From NCBI RefSeq assembly GCF_003955735.1, contig NZ_CP034464.1, positions 744,001 through 808,000 of the forward strand: a stretch of 64,000 nucleotides of DNA, in the 5' to 3' direction. Below are positions 17,574-26,698 of this stretch, piece after piece. The notes under the pieces were generated by a model. The model was not told the origin of the DNA and made no database searches. It worked only from the letters and a program-made list of their open reading frames with translations. Source of the DNA: Undibacterium parvum. GTDB lineage: Bacteria; Pseudomonadota; Gammaproteobacteria; Burkholderiales; Burkholderiaceae_D. The position numbers were made by a program, and so were the translations under genes. Position 1 is the first letter of the stretch. The number at the start of each line of letters is the position of its first letter.

Positions 17574-18695
17574 TCAAGCGACTAAGATTTTACCGTTACG
17601 CACAAACGGCAACTTCACTACCGTGGCAGCTAAGTGTTTGTCACGAATCACGACCTGAACGCTATCGCCTATCGTTACGCCCATAGGCAAGCGCGCCAAG
17701 GCAATCGCTTGCTGCATCGTCGGGCTAAACGTACCGCTGGTAATTTCGCCCTCGCCTTGAGCGCAGATCACTTTTTGATGTGCGCGCAAGATGCCGCCTT
17801 TTTCACGCAAGATCAAACCCATAAATTGTGCGCTCTGACCTTGTGCCTGCAATGCCGCTTTACCGACGAAATCACGCTCACTGACCAGATCGATAGTCCA
17901 TGCCAGACCGGCGTTGAGCGGGTTAACGCTTTCATCCATGTCCTGGCCGTACAGATTCATACCAGCTTCCAGACGCAGGGTATCGCGCGCGCCCAAACCG
18001 GCAGGCTTGACGCCGACAGCGATCAAAGCATCCCACAGGGCATGTACCTTATCGGCAGCTACTGCGATCTCGAAACCGTCTTCACCGGTGTAACCAGTGC
18101 GCGCCACCATGACTTCACCGAAAGAAGTTTGGTCAACGATAACGGCATTAAATGGCTTGATTTCTGCACTGGCTGCTTGCGTTTCCGGCAAAACTTCCCA
18201 TGCTTTGGCACGGGCGTTCGGGCCTTGCACTGCAATCAGGGCAAACGCGTTGTCGCCATCACGGCGCTGGGTCACTGTCAGTCCGGCATTGGTCGCCGCA
18301 TTGTGGGCATTGATCCATGCCACGTCTTTTTCTGCGGTACCGGCATTGACCACCAGACGGAACCAGTTTTCATTGAAGAAATAGATAATCAGATCGTCGA
18401 TCACCGTGCCTTCAGGTTTGAGCATGCAGGAATACAATGCTTTACCCGAGACTTGCAATTTATCGACGTTATTGGCAACCAGGCCGCGCAAGAAGCCGCG
18501 TACATTTTCACCGCGCAAATCAACTACGCACATATGCGAGACATCAAACATGCCGCAATCGCTGCGCACTGCATGATGTTCTTCGATTTGTGAACCGTAA
18601 TTAACCGGCATATCCCAGCCACCAAAATCTACCATCTTGGCACCAGCGGCACGATGTGCGGCGTTTAGGGGAGTTACTTTAAGAGCTTGCGTCAT
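17574..18695 (-). CDS. gcvT: Glycine cleavage system aminomethyltransferase (T protein)
   Basis: The 373-residue GcvT transfers the aminomethyl carbon to tetrahydrofolate and releases ammonia. Family marks are [41 protein letters not shown] and [20 protein letters not shown]. It is the first gene of the operon and directly follows the glycine riboswitch. The spacing to gcvH is about 75 bases. Confidence 0.97.
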   Translation of the reverse strand: MTQALKVTPLNAAHRAAGAKMVDFGGWDMPVNYGSQIEEHHAVRSDCGMFDVSHMCVVDLRGENVRGFLRGLVANNVDKLQVSGKALYSCMLKPEGTVIDDLIIYFFNENWFRLVVNAGTAEKDVAWINAHNAATNAGLTVTQRRDGDNAFALIAVQGPNARAKAWEVLPETQAASAEIKPFNAVIVDQTSFGEVMVARTGYTGEDGFEIAVAADKVHALWDALIAVGVKPAGLGARDTLRLEAGMNLYGQDMDESVNPLNAGLAWTIDLVSERDFVGKAALQAQGQSAQFMGLILREKGGILRAHQKVICAQGEGEITSGTFSPTMQQAIALARLPMGVTIGDSVQVVIRDKHLAATVVKLPFVRNGKILVA

Positions 18696-18787
18696 GAGAG
18701 CCTCATTACCAGATTAAAAGGGACGAAAAAATACACGCAAGCCATGCAAAGCTAAGCTTTACATCCTTGCATGCGATAAATCGCAGA

Positions 18788-18984
18788 CCCCTCTGTCCTG
18801 ATACCTGAGAGATTACGGAGCAAAACACGCTCCGTGCGCACCTTCGGTGGATAGTTCGACACATTGTTGGTCGCTACCGCTCTCCAGAGTTTGGGGCATG
18901 AATACCCCCTTAATCGGTCCTTTTGCCTGAGAGTTTGTCGGGTGTTAGCCCCTTCGGCGGCAACTTTGCAGCTGCGCTCTCCCG
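18788..18984 (-). ncRNA. Tandem glycine riboswitch (gcvT leader)
   Basis: Read on the minus strand, two glycine aptamers stand in series. The first (about 18984-18916) has GGGAGAGC, GCCGAAGGGGC and CTCTCAGGCAAAAGGACC. The second (about 18889-18788) has CTCTGGAGAGC, CACCGAAGGTGC and CTCTCAGGTATCAGGACAGAG. Both carry the conserved CCGAAGG and CTCTCAGG(c/t)A.CAGGAC elements. The linker is short, as in cooperative tandem forms. It lies about 90 bases upstream of gcvT and should switch the operon on when glycine is abundant. Confidence 0.95.
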
Positions 18985-19068
18985 ATTAAGTAGCGCGATT
19001 ATATAGCGCAAGCGTTCAATTGGGAACTTAGTCCAGCTATTTTTGCCACTTATTACCACTATTTAATA

Positions 19069-19199
19069 GGGAACTTCTAAAAACCCATAATCGTGCGCAT
19101 CGCGGCGTCGATTGTTCAATGCGATCCTCGCAATACCGACGTATTGCTCCGGTTCGCGCCTTGCGCTGCATCCCGATTAGTGGTTTTTTAGAAGTTCCC
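19069..19199. mobile_element. MITE-like element A, copy 1 (131 bp)
   Basis: Terminal inverted repeats GGGAACTTCTAAAAACC / GGTTTTTTAGAAGTTCCC bound a non-coding interior with an inner palindrome GCAATAC-CGAC-GTATTGC. AATA flanks it on both sides, a possible target duplication. A 132-bp relative lies at 23600-23731 and a partial one at 24333-24379. Confidence 0.7.
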
Positions 19200-19221
19200 A
19201 ATACGACTTTGTTTGGGATAC

Positions 19222-19236
19222 GGTGTAAATTACACC
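19222..19236. promoter_or_regulatory. Perfect palindrome before the GNAT gene, possible operator
   Basis: GGTGTAA-A-TTACACC is a perfect 7-1-7 palindrome ending 12 bases before the chosen ATG. Its position would allow a repressor to block transcription or translation start. No cognate regulator is recognised. Confidence 0.4.
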
Positions 19237-19248
19237 CTTTCAAGCTTG

Positions 19249-19791
19249 ATGATCGCCACGCCAACCATGCCACCTGACTACACCATTCGCCTCGCGCTCG
19301 CCAGTGACGCCAGCAATATCGCAGCCTTAGGCATGCAGGTCTGGCTACATACCTACGCAAAGGAAGGAATCAGGCAAGAAATCTCCGACTTCGTCTTTGC
19401 CAGTTTCTCACCGGCATCGATAAGCGAACTCATCGCAGATTCCACGAAATTTGTGCTGCTTGTACAACACCGTGAGCATTTACTTGCGTATGCGGTGGTA
19501 AAACGTGGATCCCCCTGCCCGACTAGTCCGGAGCTAAGCATAGAATTAGAAACCCTCTACGTGCAAGCCCATTTCGCTGGACTAGGCTTAGGTCCGGCTT
19601 TATTACTGGCATGCAAAGAACACCTAGAAGCGCTTGGTGGCGTAGCTCAGTTCTGGCTCTCGACCTGTCACAGAAACACTGCGGCGATCAATTTCTATCT
19701 CAAACAGAATTTTCAGCGCCAGGGTTCCAGCTATTTTCAATTGGGTGAAGAACAACACGAAAATTTTATATTTATTAGCCCGCCGCCGTGA
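19249..19791 (+). CDS. GNAT-family N-acetyltransferase
   Basis: The ~180-residue protein has the GNAT fold: a YTIRLALASDASNIAALG start, central ELSIELETLYVQAHFAGLGL, acetyl-CoA loop GLGLGPALLLA, and FWLSTCHRNTAAINFYLKQNF at the C-terminus. The substrate cannot be read. ATG at 19249 or 19267 are both possible; neither has a clear ribosome site. It is divergent from the gcv operon, with a riboswitch and a MITE-like element between. Confidence 0.82.
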   Translation: MIATPTMPPDYTIRLALASDASNIAALGMQVWLHTYAKEGIRQEISDFVFASFSPASISELIADSTKFVLLVQHREHLLAYAVVKRGSPCPTSPELSIELETLYVQAHFAGLGLGPALLLACKEHLEALGGVAQFWLSTCHRNTAAINFYLKQNFQRQGSSYFQLGEEQHENFIFISPPP

Positions 19792-19992
19792 TCAGGCAAA
19801 ATTTGAGGTAGCGCTGGGATTTACAACAAATATGGCTATTTTGGGGATTATTTTTCCTCATATAGCCACATTTACTGACAGTTTCGAGATAAGCATCTAC
19901 AACAAGCTCGAGCTTTAGACCTAAAAGTAGCAGCGTGTTACCATGTGTAACTCAATTTGATCCGTCTTAAATTTCTCTATTTCTCTCCATAC

Positions 19993-21213
19993 ATGTTATT
20001 CAAACGAGCCAAACCGACTAGCCCGGCGACAGAGACTTTTCCTTTAACGGATACCTTGATCGATTTTGATGACACCATCGCAAAAACACCCGATCATCAA
20101 AGACGCAAACACGAATTGAGCCGCGCTCCGGCCAAGCGCAGCATTGCAGAAAAATGGATGATCGCGTTCTCGCTGACAGGTTTGCATTTACTTGCGACTA
20201 TTACTTTTTATCAACTCGACTTAATAAAATTATCCACTGTTTACGCTTTGCTTGGCATGTTGGCGTTGATGATCCTGCTGTTTTTTCTGGTTTTTCAGTT
20301 CAAACTCAACCTGCATTTCCGCGAAAGACGGATGAAGTTGCCCATAGTCAGCGTGGCTTTTATCTCCATGCTGGTGGTTTTCTATCTCGACCCTGCCACT
20401 CAGATTATTTTTACGCCATTCGCGTTTATCGCGATTGCCTATGGCATGTATAGAATATCCACCGCAAACTTAATGTTTTTGGTGATAGGCGTGCTGTTGG
20501 CGCAAGCCCTGATCATAGGCTTGCACTACCAACAAGGACATAACCTAGCCCTGCTCAGGCTAGAGGCCATGCACTTCATCGCCCTGCTCTTGTCTTTGCC
20601 CACTTTTATTTTTTTGATCGGCAAAGTCCAGCATTTACATAGAGTGCTGAACAAGGCCAGCCGCAAGATCAAATACATACAGGCCGATGCTAAACGCGAC
20701 GTCTTGATTGATTGCTTTAACCGTCGCTACATGGTGGCGGCCTTAGAAGAGCATAAGCTATTGTCCGATGAGAATGGCACGCCCCTATGTCTGGCGGTGA
20801 TCGATCTGGACCATTTCAAGCGTATCAATGATGAAGTTGGTCATTTGGGTGGCGATGAGGTGCTCAGGACTTTTGCCAAGGTAGCGCAAGAGAATGTGCG
20901 CGCATCGGACATCTTTGGGCGCTACGGCGGCGAAGAATTTCTATTGATTTTCCCTGATACCTCTTTACTGCCAGCGCTCAATACCTCGGAAAGAATTCGT
21001 GCCCAAATCGAGCATTTCCCCTGGCAAGGCGCTTTGCAACAGCGAGTTTCAGTGTCGATAGGTGTGACTCAATACATACCGGGCGAATCGGTACTTGAGC
21101 TATTCTCGCGCACCGACACGGCCATGTACATGGCCAAGCAAGGCGGTCGCAATCAAGTGGTGGTGGAAGAGCCGGTTGCAGCGCCAATTGCAGCAGTAAC
21201 GCCGAGCGCGTAA
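19993..21213 (+). CDS. Diguanylate cyclase with six-helix membrane sensor and GGEEF domain
   Basis: The N-terminal ~50 residues are polar. About six membrane segments follow (residues ~55-215), then a short coiled linker and a complete GGDEF domain. The active-site motif is RYGGEEFLLIFPD. RASD five residues before GGEEF is a canonical RxxD inhibitory site, so the enzyme should make cyclic di-GMP under product feedback. DLDHFKRINDEVGHLGGD is intact. The ATG at 19993 is preferred over an upstream TTG. No adjacent effector gene is seen. The C-terminus has a Pro/Ala/Val tail of no known function. Confidence 0.92.
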   Translation: MLFKRAKPTSPATETFPLTDTLIDFDDTIAKTPDHQRRKHELSRAPAKRSIAEKWMIAFSLTGLHLLATITFYQLDLIKLSTVYALLGMLALMILLFFLVFQFKLNLHFRERRMKLPIVSVAFISMLVVFYLDPATQIIFTPFAFIAIAYGMYRISTANLMFLVIGVLLAQALIIGLHYQQGHNLALLRLEAMHFIALLLSLPTFIFLIGKVQHLHRVLNKASRKIKYIQADAKRDVLIDCFNRRYMVAALEEHKLLSDENGTPLCLAVIDLDHFKRINDEVGHLGGDEVLRTFAKVAQENVRASDIFGRYGGEEFLLIFPDTSLLPALNTSERIRAQIEHFPWQGALQQRVSVSIGVTQYIPGESVLELFSRTDTAMYMAKQGGRNQVVVEEPVAAPIAAVTPSA

Positions 21214-21224
21214 GGCTGGCAACG

Positions 21225-21290
21225 ATTGCGCAGTATCCATGCGCCCCGCAGCCCGATTTGGCTTGCCAAGGCGCATGGATACTGCGCAAT
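21225..21290. repeat. REP-like palindrome, copy 5
   Basis: Perfect 21-base arms: ATTGCGCAGTATCCATGCGCC (21225-21245, one base over a short motif) and its complement at 21270-21290. It starts 12 bases after the diguanylate cyclase stop codon. Confidence 0.88.
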
Positions 21291-21412
21291 CCCTTTTTGA
21301 TTTGCTATCCAGACCCTGCTGAACTGCTGCATCCCCTATGTTAAACTTGCGCCCCTCGGCCCCTCTGCCCGGCATGCGTCTCTGCTGGTAAGCGCCTCAT
21401 AGGATATTTATC

Positions 21413-22888
21413 GTGACTTTAGCTACCGAAATCAATCAACTTTTCCCTCAGCCTTTATGGCAATGGTTTGAACAAATTTGTGCCATTCCCCATCCTTCCG
21501 GACATGAGCAAGCGCTGAGCCTGCATATCCAAACTTGGGCTAAACAACGCGACCTGACGGTGATCGTCGACCAGGTTGGCAACCTCATCATCCGCAAACC
21601 TGCCACGGCCGGCATGCAAGACAGAAAAATCGTGGCCTTGCAGGCGCATCTGGATATGGTGCCGCAGAAGAACGCTGATACGGTTCATGATTTTGTAACT
21701 GATCCGATACGACCGTGGATAGATGGCGACTGGGTCAAGGCGACCGGTACCACCTTGGGTGCTGACAATGGCATAGGCATGGCCTCGGCCTTGGCGATCC
21801 TCGGTTCTGACGAGATCAAGCACGGCCCGCTGGAAGTTTTATTGACGGTCGATGAAGAAGCCGGCATGACCGGTGCTTTTGGCCTGGAAGGCGGCATGCT
21901 GGAGGCCGAAATCCTGATCAACACAGATTCCGAACAAGAAGGCGAAATCTACATGGGCTGCGCTGGCGGTGTCGATGCCGAGATCAGCTTGCCGCTGCAA
22001 TGGCAGACAGCCAAGCCGGCAGATCTGGCTTTCACTCTGAGTATTGCTGGCTTAAAGGGCGGTCATTCCGGGGTGAATATCCATCTGGGACGCGCCAATG
22101 CAAATAAATTGCTGGCTCGTTTTCTGGCAGGACACGCGGCACCATTAGGCTTGGCCTTGAGTGATTTTAACGGCGGCTCGCTGCGCAATGCCATCCCGCG
22201 TGAGGCGCAATGCAGCTTTACTTTGCCTCCCGAACAAGCCACCGCGCTGCAACTGGCGGTAACCCAATATCAGGCAATTTTGCAAGCCGAGCTAAGTTCG
22301 GCCGAACCCGCACTGAGCCTCACGCTCACGAGCGCAGCCGTGCCCGCCAACAGTTTGCAGGCGGCCAGCCAAACCACCCTGATTAATTTACTCAATAGCT
22401 GCCCGAATGGCGTGATACGCATGAGTGACGAAATCGCTGGCGTCACCGAAAGCTCTTTAAATCTGGGTGTGATTCGCACTCAGGCCGACAACCTGAGCAT
22501 CATTTGCATGCTGCGTTCGCTGATTGACAGCGGTCGTCAAAATATCGAGAGTCAGCTGCAATCACTGTGCGATCTGGCCGGTGCGCAACTGGTCTTATCT
22601 GGCTGCTATCCGGGCTGGAAGCCAGACACCAGTTCCGCCGTGATGGCGATAGTGAATGACACTTACGAAAGTATTTATCAGCGCAAACCAGAGATCATGG
22701 TGATCCACGCCGGTCTGGAATGCGGCCTGTTCAAGCAGCATTATCCGAATCTGGATATGGTCTCGATAGGCCCGACCATACGTTATCCACATGGTCCTGA
22801 CGAGATGGTCAACATTACCACGGTGGGGCAATACTGGACCTTGTTATTGGCGGTGCTGGAACGGATACCGGCCAAAAGTAATCATTAA
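21413..22888 (+). CDS. pepD: Aminoacyl-histidine dipeptidase (cytosol nonspecific dipeptidase)
   Basis: The 491-residue M20-family metallopeptidase hydrolyses Xaa-His and other dipeptides in the cytosol. Metal-binding marks are VALQAHLDMVPQKN (His and Asp), GADNGIGMASALAIL, VDEEAGMTGAFGLEG and the terminal HAGLECGLF and IGPTIRYPHGPDE. Length and order match E. coli PepD (485). The start is a GTG at 21413 after AGGATATTTATC, a fair ribosome site. Confidence 0.94.
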   Translation: MTLATEINQLFPQPLWQWFEQICAIPHPSGHEQALSLHIQTWAKQRDLTVIVDQVGNLIIRKPATAGMQDRKIVALQAHLDMVPQKNADTVHDFVTDPIRPWIDGDWVKATGTTLGADNGIGMASALAILGSDEIKHGPLEVLLTVDEEAGMTGAFGLEGGMLEAEILINTDSEQEGEIYMGCAGGVDAEISLPLQWQTAKPADLAFTLSIAGLKGGHSGVNIHLGRANANKLLARFLAGHAAPLGLALSDFNGGSLRNAIPREAQCSFTLPPEQATALQLAVTQYQAILQAELSSAEPALSLTLTSAAVPANSLQAASQTTLINLLNSCPNGVIRMSDEIAGVTESSLNLGVIRTQADNLSIICMLRSLIDSGRQNIESQLQSLCDLAGAQLVLSGCYPGWKPDTSSAVMAIVNDTYESIYQRKPEIMVIHAGLECGLFKQHYPNLDMVSIGPTIRYPHGPDEMVNITTVGQYWTLLLAVLERIPAKSNH

Positions 22889-23013
22889 GCCTAGATAGGT
22901 TATGTATAATTAGGCAATTTTTAATTTGATGCAAAAGCGCGCTCAACATGACACGCTTTTGCAATTGCCTCTTCATTTACCCTGGAAACACCGCAGTAAA
23001 ACGGCCGTCCACT

Positions 23014-23502
23014 ATGTATAAATTTTCGCCACAAAATCGACTCCCCCTATTTGTTATCGGCGCTCTCGCCTTGCTGGTGCTAGCCTCGGTGCAGGCAGAG
23101 GTGTATAAATGGGTAGATACCAGCGGCAAAACCCATTACACAGAAAACCGGGATGAGGCGGGCAAGGGCAAGGCCGAGCAGGTAAAAATCCAGACTCAGC
23201 CTAGCGAGCTAAGAGCAGCGGTTGCTCGCAGTTGGCAAGATCAGGAACAGGAATCTAAACAAAGGCTGGCGCAACAGCAGATGGCGCAGCCTAGTCGCTC
23301 GGCACCGCCTAGCAACAGCCAGTCCTCTTGGGCTCCCCAGAATACGGGGGGCGCGCCAGAAACCGATGCTTCACGATGCGCGCGCGCGCAAAATGATAAC
23401 AAGATCATTAACTCTGGAACGGGGATTCACAGAGGTGGTGCAAAGATAGATGCAAATGATAGAGAGGTCGCCGCACGCGACATCAGGAGCTTCTGCCGTT
23501 AA
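23014..23502 (+). CDS. DUF4124 domain-containing protein, exported
   Basis: The protein begins with a signal anchor (LPLFVIGALALLVLASVQA) and continues with the DUF4124 pattern VYKWVDTSGKTHYTENRDEA. A low-complexity Gln/Arg/Ser middle follows. DUF4124 proteins are envelope-associated and of unknown function, common in beta- and gammaproteobacteria. The ATG at 23014 is chosen to start just before the signal peptide; the open frame begins at 22948. Confidence 0.8.
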   Translation: MYKFSPQNRLPLFVIGALALLVLASVQAEVYKWVDTSGKTHYTENRDEAGKGKAEQVKIQTQPSELRAAVARSWQDQEQESKQRLAQQQMAQPSRSAPPSNSQSSWAPQNTGGAPETDASRCARAQNDNKIINSGTGIHRGGAKIDANDREVAARDIRSFCR

Positions 23503-23529
23503 TCACACAATGTAATTAGAAACCCCTAT

Positions 23530-23589
23530 GCGCAATCTGCATGCGGCTCGCAGCCCACAATCGGCCTGCAAGCCGCATACAGATTGCGC
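23530..23589. repeat. REP-like palindrome, copy 6
   Basis: Arms GCGCAATCTGCATGCGGCT (23530-23548) and AGCCGCATACAGATTGCGC (23571-23589) pair with one G-U. It directly precedes MITE-like element A copy 2. Confidence 0.83.
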
Positions 23590-23599
23590 CTTTGATTTC

Positions 23600-23731
23600 G
23601 GGAACTTCTAAAAACCCTCTACTTGGGCGCATCGCGGCGTCGATAAACCTATCCGACCTTCGCAATACCGACGTATTGCTTAGCTTTGCGCCTTGCGCTG
23701 CATCCCGATAAAGTTTTTTTTAGAAGTTCTC
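23600..23731. mobile_element. MITE-like element A, copy 2 (132 bp)
   Basis: Ends GGGAACTTCTAAAAAC / TTTTTTTAGAAGTTCTC match copy 1. The interior shares GCGCATCGCGGCGTCGAT, CGCAATACCGACGTATTGC and CGCCTTGCGCTGCATCCCGAT. The stretches between differ, as expected for an old non-coding element. Confidence 0.7.
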
Positions 23732-23848
23732 TTTCTCTAACAGCTAGACCCGCTGTTTTTCGCCCACGCTGCATCGCGAATTGGTATTCGGTTGCGCTTC
23801 TGGCGTACAATCGCGCCCTTCTTCCTGCTTTTTGATTTTAGAGTGAAC

Positions 23849-24229
23849 ATGAAATTATTTTTTAGATTGTTGCGTGCGGTATTGGGTCCTGTGTTATTGC
23901 TCAAAGAGCGCCTGACTCATCCTAGCGGCATTAAGCGCGTGTATGCGGAGCAAGGGAGGGTTGATCTGCTGTGCCGGCAATTAGCACTATATCAGTTTAA
24001 AACTTGTCCGTTTTGCATCAAAGTGCGCCAGGAAATGCGCCGCTTGTCCCTAAAAATCGAATTACGCGATGCCCAGCACAATACAGAAAATCGCGACGCT
24101 TTACTGGCTCAGGGCGGCAGCGCCAAAGTGCCTTGCCTGCGCATTACAGCTGCCGATGGCAGCGTCACCTGGATGTATGAATCTAAGGACATCATTGCCT
24201 ATTTACGCCAGCAATTCGGACGAAAATAA
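23849..24229 (+). CDS. Glutaredoxin-domain protein with N-terminal hydrophobic segment
   Basis: About residues 45-125 form a glutaredoxin/GST-N fold with a CPFC redox motif (FKTCPFCIKVRQEMRRL), the cis-Pro site (SAKVPCLRI) and YESKDIIAYLRQQFG. The first 20 residues (MKLFFRLLRAVLGPVLLLKE) are amphipathic or hydrophobic and could anchor it to the membrane. This layout is frequent in Proteobacteria; the partner is unknown. The ATG at 23849 follows TAGAGTGAAC, a weak ribosome site. Confidence 0.85.
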   Translation: MKLFFRLLRAVLGPVLLLKERLTHPSGIKRVYAEQGRVDLLCRQLALYQFKTCPFCIKVRQEMRRLSLKIELRDAQHNTENRDALLAQGGSAKVPCLRITAADGSVTWMYESKDIIAYLRQQFGRK

Positions 24230-24332
24230 ATCAAAATTATAAAAATACCTGAGCCCGCTGCTTGGTACCTGACAGTCGGGCTCAGCTAGAGATATCCTCA
24301 ACTATCCTCAAGCAAAGCGCCAAGGCCTATGG

Positions 24333-24379
24333 TTTGCGCACTGCGCAGCATTCCGATTTAGTCGTTTTTAGAAGTTTCG
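24333..24379. repeat. Remnant of MITE-like element A
   Basis: TTGCGCACTGCGCAGCATTCCGATTTAGTCGTTTTTAGAAGTTTCGC resembles the right end of element A (TTGCGCTGCATCCCGAT...TTTTAGAAGTTCCC). The left end is missing. The remnant ends just before the stop codon of the receiver gene. Confidence 0.55.
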
Positions 24380-24381
24380 CG

Positions 24382-24867
24382 TTAAAGCGATACGCGGGTG
24401 CTTTGCAGCTGCACCATCAAATCACCCAATTGTTGGCGCGAGATCGGTTTCTCCAAAGTGGCTCGCACTTTCAAGCCCTGCACTCTGGCCAGTTTCTCGG
24501 CTAACTTAAGTGCCGACGCCTTGTAATTACTTAGCGCCCAGTCCCCTGTGGCAGGTGCTTGATGATCATAACTAGACATAATCACGACCTCACCCTGAAA
24601 GCGCTTATTGGCGATTCTACTCAAAAATTCAAAACCATCCATACCTGGCATGCACAGATCGCACAGTAGCAAATCAGGTTTAGGGTCGGCACTTTTAAAA
24701 ATCTCTAAAGCCTGGGTGCCAGAATGGGCGGTAAGTATCTGCTCCACCCCCAAGTCGCTGAGCATATCCAGCAGCAGCTCACAATGAAAGACATCATCGT
24801 CTATCAATAAAATAGACGGCGCGGCTGACTCAGAGCTGGACTGAAGCGAATTGACGGGATTCGACAT
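24382..24867 (-). CDS. Stand-alone response-regulator receiver
   Basis: The 161-residue protein is one CheY-like receiver with all key residues: acidic pair in ILLIDDDVFHCE, phospho-acceptor in LLLCDLCMPGMDGFEF, Ser in VVIMSSYD and Lys in ATLEKPISRQQL. There is no output domain. No histidine kinase is adjacent, so the partner is elsewhere. Confidence 0.88.
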   Translation of the reverse strand: MSNPVNSLQSSSESAAPSILLIDDDVFHCELLLDMLSDLGVEQILTAHSGTQALEIFKSADPKPDLLLCDLCMPGMDGFEFLSRIANKRFQGEVVIMSSYDHQAPATGDWALSNYKASALKLAEKLARVQGLKVRATLEKPISRQQLGDLMVQLQSTRVSL

Positions 24868-24984
24868 GTGCTACCTCAGGTGAAGAGACATAGTCAGCAA
24901 AGTATAAACAAAATTTTCCTGGCGGACAGCGCAAACTTTCTGATATATGAAAATATCGTGATTTAAAAATTTCCATCAAGGAAC

Positions 24985-25045
24985 ATGCAATCTGGCTGCG
25001 CCCTGCAGCATGATTTAGGCCTGAAAGGCGCATGGATATTGCGCC
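24985..25045. repeat. REP-like palindrome, copy 7 (one arm decayed)
   Basis: The right arm AGGCGCATGGATATTGCGCC (25026-25045) is intact. The left arm (24985-25002, ATGCAATCTGGCTGCGCC) has several changes. It lies upstream of the MFS gene at 25167; a longer frame of that gene would run into it. Confidence 0.7.
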
Positions 25046-25166
25046 TGCCGAACTACTAAAACCACATTATCAGCGCGTGAGGCATGCAACTTATGTATCA
25101 TGGCAAGGTCTGAGTCTGAACCTTCTCTACAGCCAGCGCTTTTGCTGCATCAGCGCGGCGTACACC

Positions 25167-26450
25167 ATGCACACTAAAAATTTTAATCCCGTCTTTAATT
25201 CTTACCTGATTTACATAGGGGTGGCGCTGGCCTCGGCCGGGGTCGCTTTATACACGCCGCTGATCGTATCCGAAACCGGTAAAAACTTTTCCGGTACCTG
25301 GGCTGCGGCGATTTTATTCGGGCTCAATCTGGGACGCGTGCTTGGCTCGTATCTGGGCGGGCGTTACCCGCGTCTGGCAAATCACCCGTTGGCGGTGTCC
25401 GGGAATATCTTGCTGGAAGGCATAGCGCTGTATTGCATGGCCTATCTGCAGCAAGCCTGGGCGCTAGCCTTGTTTGCGTTGCTGGCCGGCTTGGGCAGCG
25501 GCCTGTCTTTTCCCGGGCTGAAAAACTATCTGCTCAAACTTAAGGATCTGGATCAGGGCTCGCTATTTAGCCGTCTGGCGTTTGCGATACGGATGGGCTT
25601 GGTGAGCGGCTATCTGGTGGCGGCCTGGGCGCCGATTCATAGTCTTAAGCTGGTGTTTCTGTTTGTCTTGCTGAGTTTTATCGCCTATGCCATTTTTATG
25701 CTGTATGCGATGCGCGACATCAGCCGCCACGAAGCGCTGCAATTGAGCCGCGCCAGCGCCAGCAAGGCTAAGGAATTAAGCAGCAGCAACGAACCACTGC
25801 ATCTGGCATCGGATAATCTGCCTGCCTCGAAACTGCCACTGATGTTTCATTTGTCGAATGCCGTATTTTGGTGTTTTGCGATCCAGCCTATGATAGGTTT
25901 CAGTTTGCATATTCCTAAATTCACCCCCGAAATCCCGGTCTCGACACCGTTCTGGCTGGCCGCTCTAGTCATCATTTTTTTCCAGATTCCGGTCTCGAAA
26001 CGGGCGGTGCGCACGCGTGATCATTTTCGTTTTTTAAGGATAGGCTATGGCTGCCTATTTCTGAGTTTTGCCTTGATGGTGGTGGCTGGCCAATCGGCGG
26101 CAGCAGTGATCGCCTCGGCCATTTTATTATCCTTCGGCCAGGTTTTTTACGGCCCCTCGTTTGATGTGGTGATCGCGCGTTTTTCCGCTAACTCGTCGGA
26201 ACAGACTGGCAAACTGATGTCGCAGCAAATGCTGTATCAAAGCATGGGCACCATGTTTGGCAGTCTGATCGGCGGGGTCTTATTCGATCTGGCGCAACGT
26301 CTGCACCTGCCTAGTCTGAATTGGCTGTTACTGGCATTAGGTAGTTTGTGGATGATGGTACTGAGCAAACACAAAATTCCGGATCTATATCGTAGTGCAA
26401 AATTAAGTAGCGCAAAGCTAAGCACGGCCAGCGCCAGCTCCAATCTTTAA
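25167..26450 (+). CDS. Major facilitator superfamily transporter
   Basis: The ~427-residue protein has 12 predicted membrane helices, with the loop 2-3 signature degenerate (LNLGRVLGSYLGGRYPRLA). It resembles generic MFS drug or metabolite transporters; the substrate is unknown. The ATG at 25167 (MHTKNFNPVFNSYLIYIGV) is chosen because the upstream extension to 25032 consists of REP sequence and non-membrane residues. Confidence 0.8.
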   Translation: MHTKNFNPVFNSYLIYIGVALASAGVALYTPLIVSETGKNFSGTWAAAILFGLNLGRVLGSYLGGRYPRLANHPLAVSGNILLEGIALYCMAYLQQAWALALFALLAGLGSGLSFPGLKNYLLKLKDLDQGSLFSRLAFAIRMGLVSGYLVAAWAPIHSLKLVFLFVLLSFIAYAIFMLYAMRDISRHEALQLSRASASKAKELSSSNEPLHLASDNLPASKLPLMFHLSNAVFWCFAIQPMIGFSLHIPKFTPEIPVSTPFWLAALVIIFFQIPVSKRAVRTRDHFRFLRIGYGCLFLSFALMVVAGQSAAAVIASAILLSFGQVFYGPSFDVVIARFSANSSEQTGKLMSQQMLYQSMGTMFGSLIGGVLFDLAQRLHLPSLNWLLLALGSLWMMVLSKHKIPDLYRSAKLSSAKLSTASASSNL

Positions 26451-26521
26451 AAAGTAAACCATGTCGCCAGCACTCCATCCTGTTTTAGCCAAACTGCCTG
26501 CGCCGCATTGCCACTTCAATA

Positions 26522-26580
26522 GCGACAATTCGGCCGCAGCGCATCCCATTTTGGCCTGCAAGGCGCATGTAGATTGCGCC
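26522..26580. repeat. REP-like palindrome, copy 8 (one arm decayed)
   Basis: The right arm AAGGCGCATGTAGATTGCGCC (26560-26580) is clear. The left side is weak (GCGACAATTCGGCCGCAGCGC). It follows the MFS gene. Confidence 0.6.
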
Positions 26581-26630
26581 TCTGGATTTGTCAACGTCTA
26601 AGAACCCTTTAAGAAAACTGCGCTTAGAAC

Positions 26631-26661
26631 AAAAAAGCCCGCAACTTTCGGCTGCGGGCTT
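26631..26661 (-). terminator. Terminator of the 26699-27430 gene
   Basis: On the minus strand AAGCCCGCA...TGCGGGCTT forms a 9-bp stem followed by TTTT. It lies 38 bases beyond the stop codon. Confidence 0.8.
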
Positions 26662-26698
26662 GAGTAAGCCTAGTTAAGCCCAGTTAAGCCTAACAGTT

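Noticed and set aside
17634..18593. 319-residue plus-strand frame
   Set aside because: Antisense shadow of gcvT.
24249..24285. CTGAGCCCG...CGGGCTCAG inverted repeat as a terminator
   Set aside because: The 19-base loop and the missing T-tract make it unconvincing, though it lies after the glutaredoxin gene.
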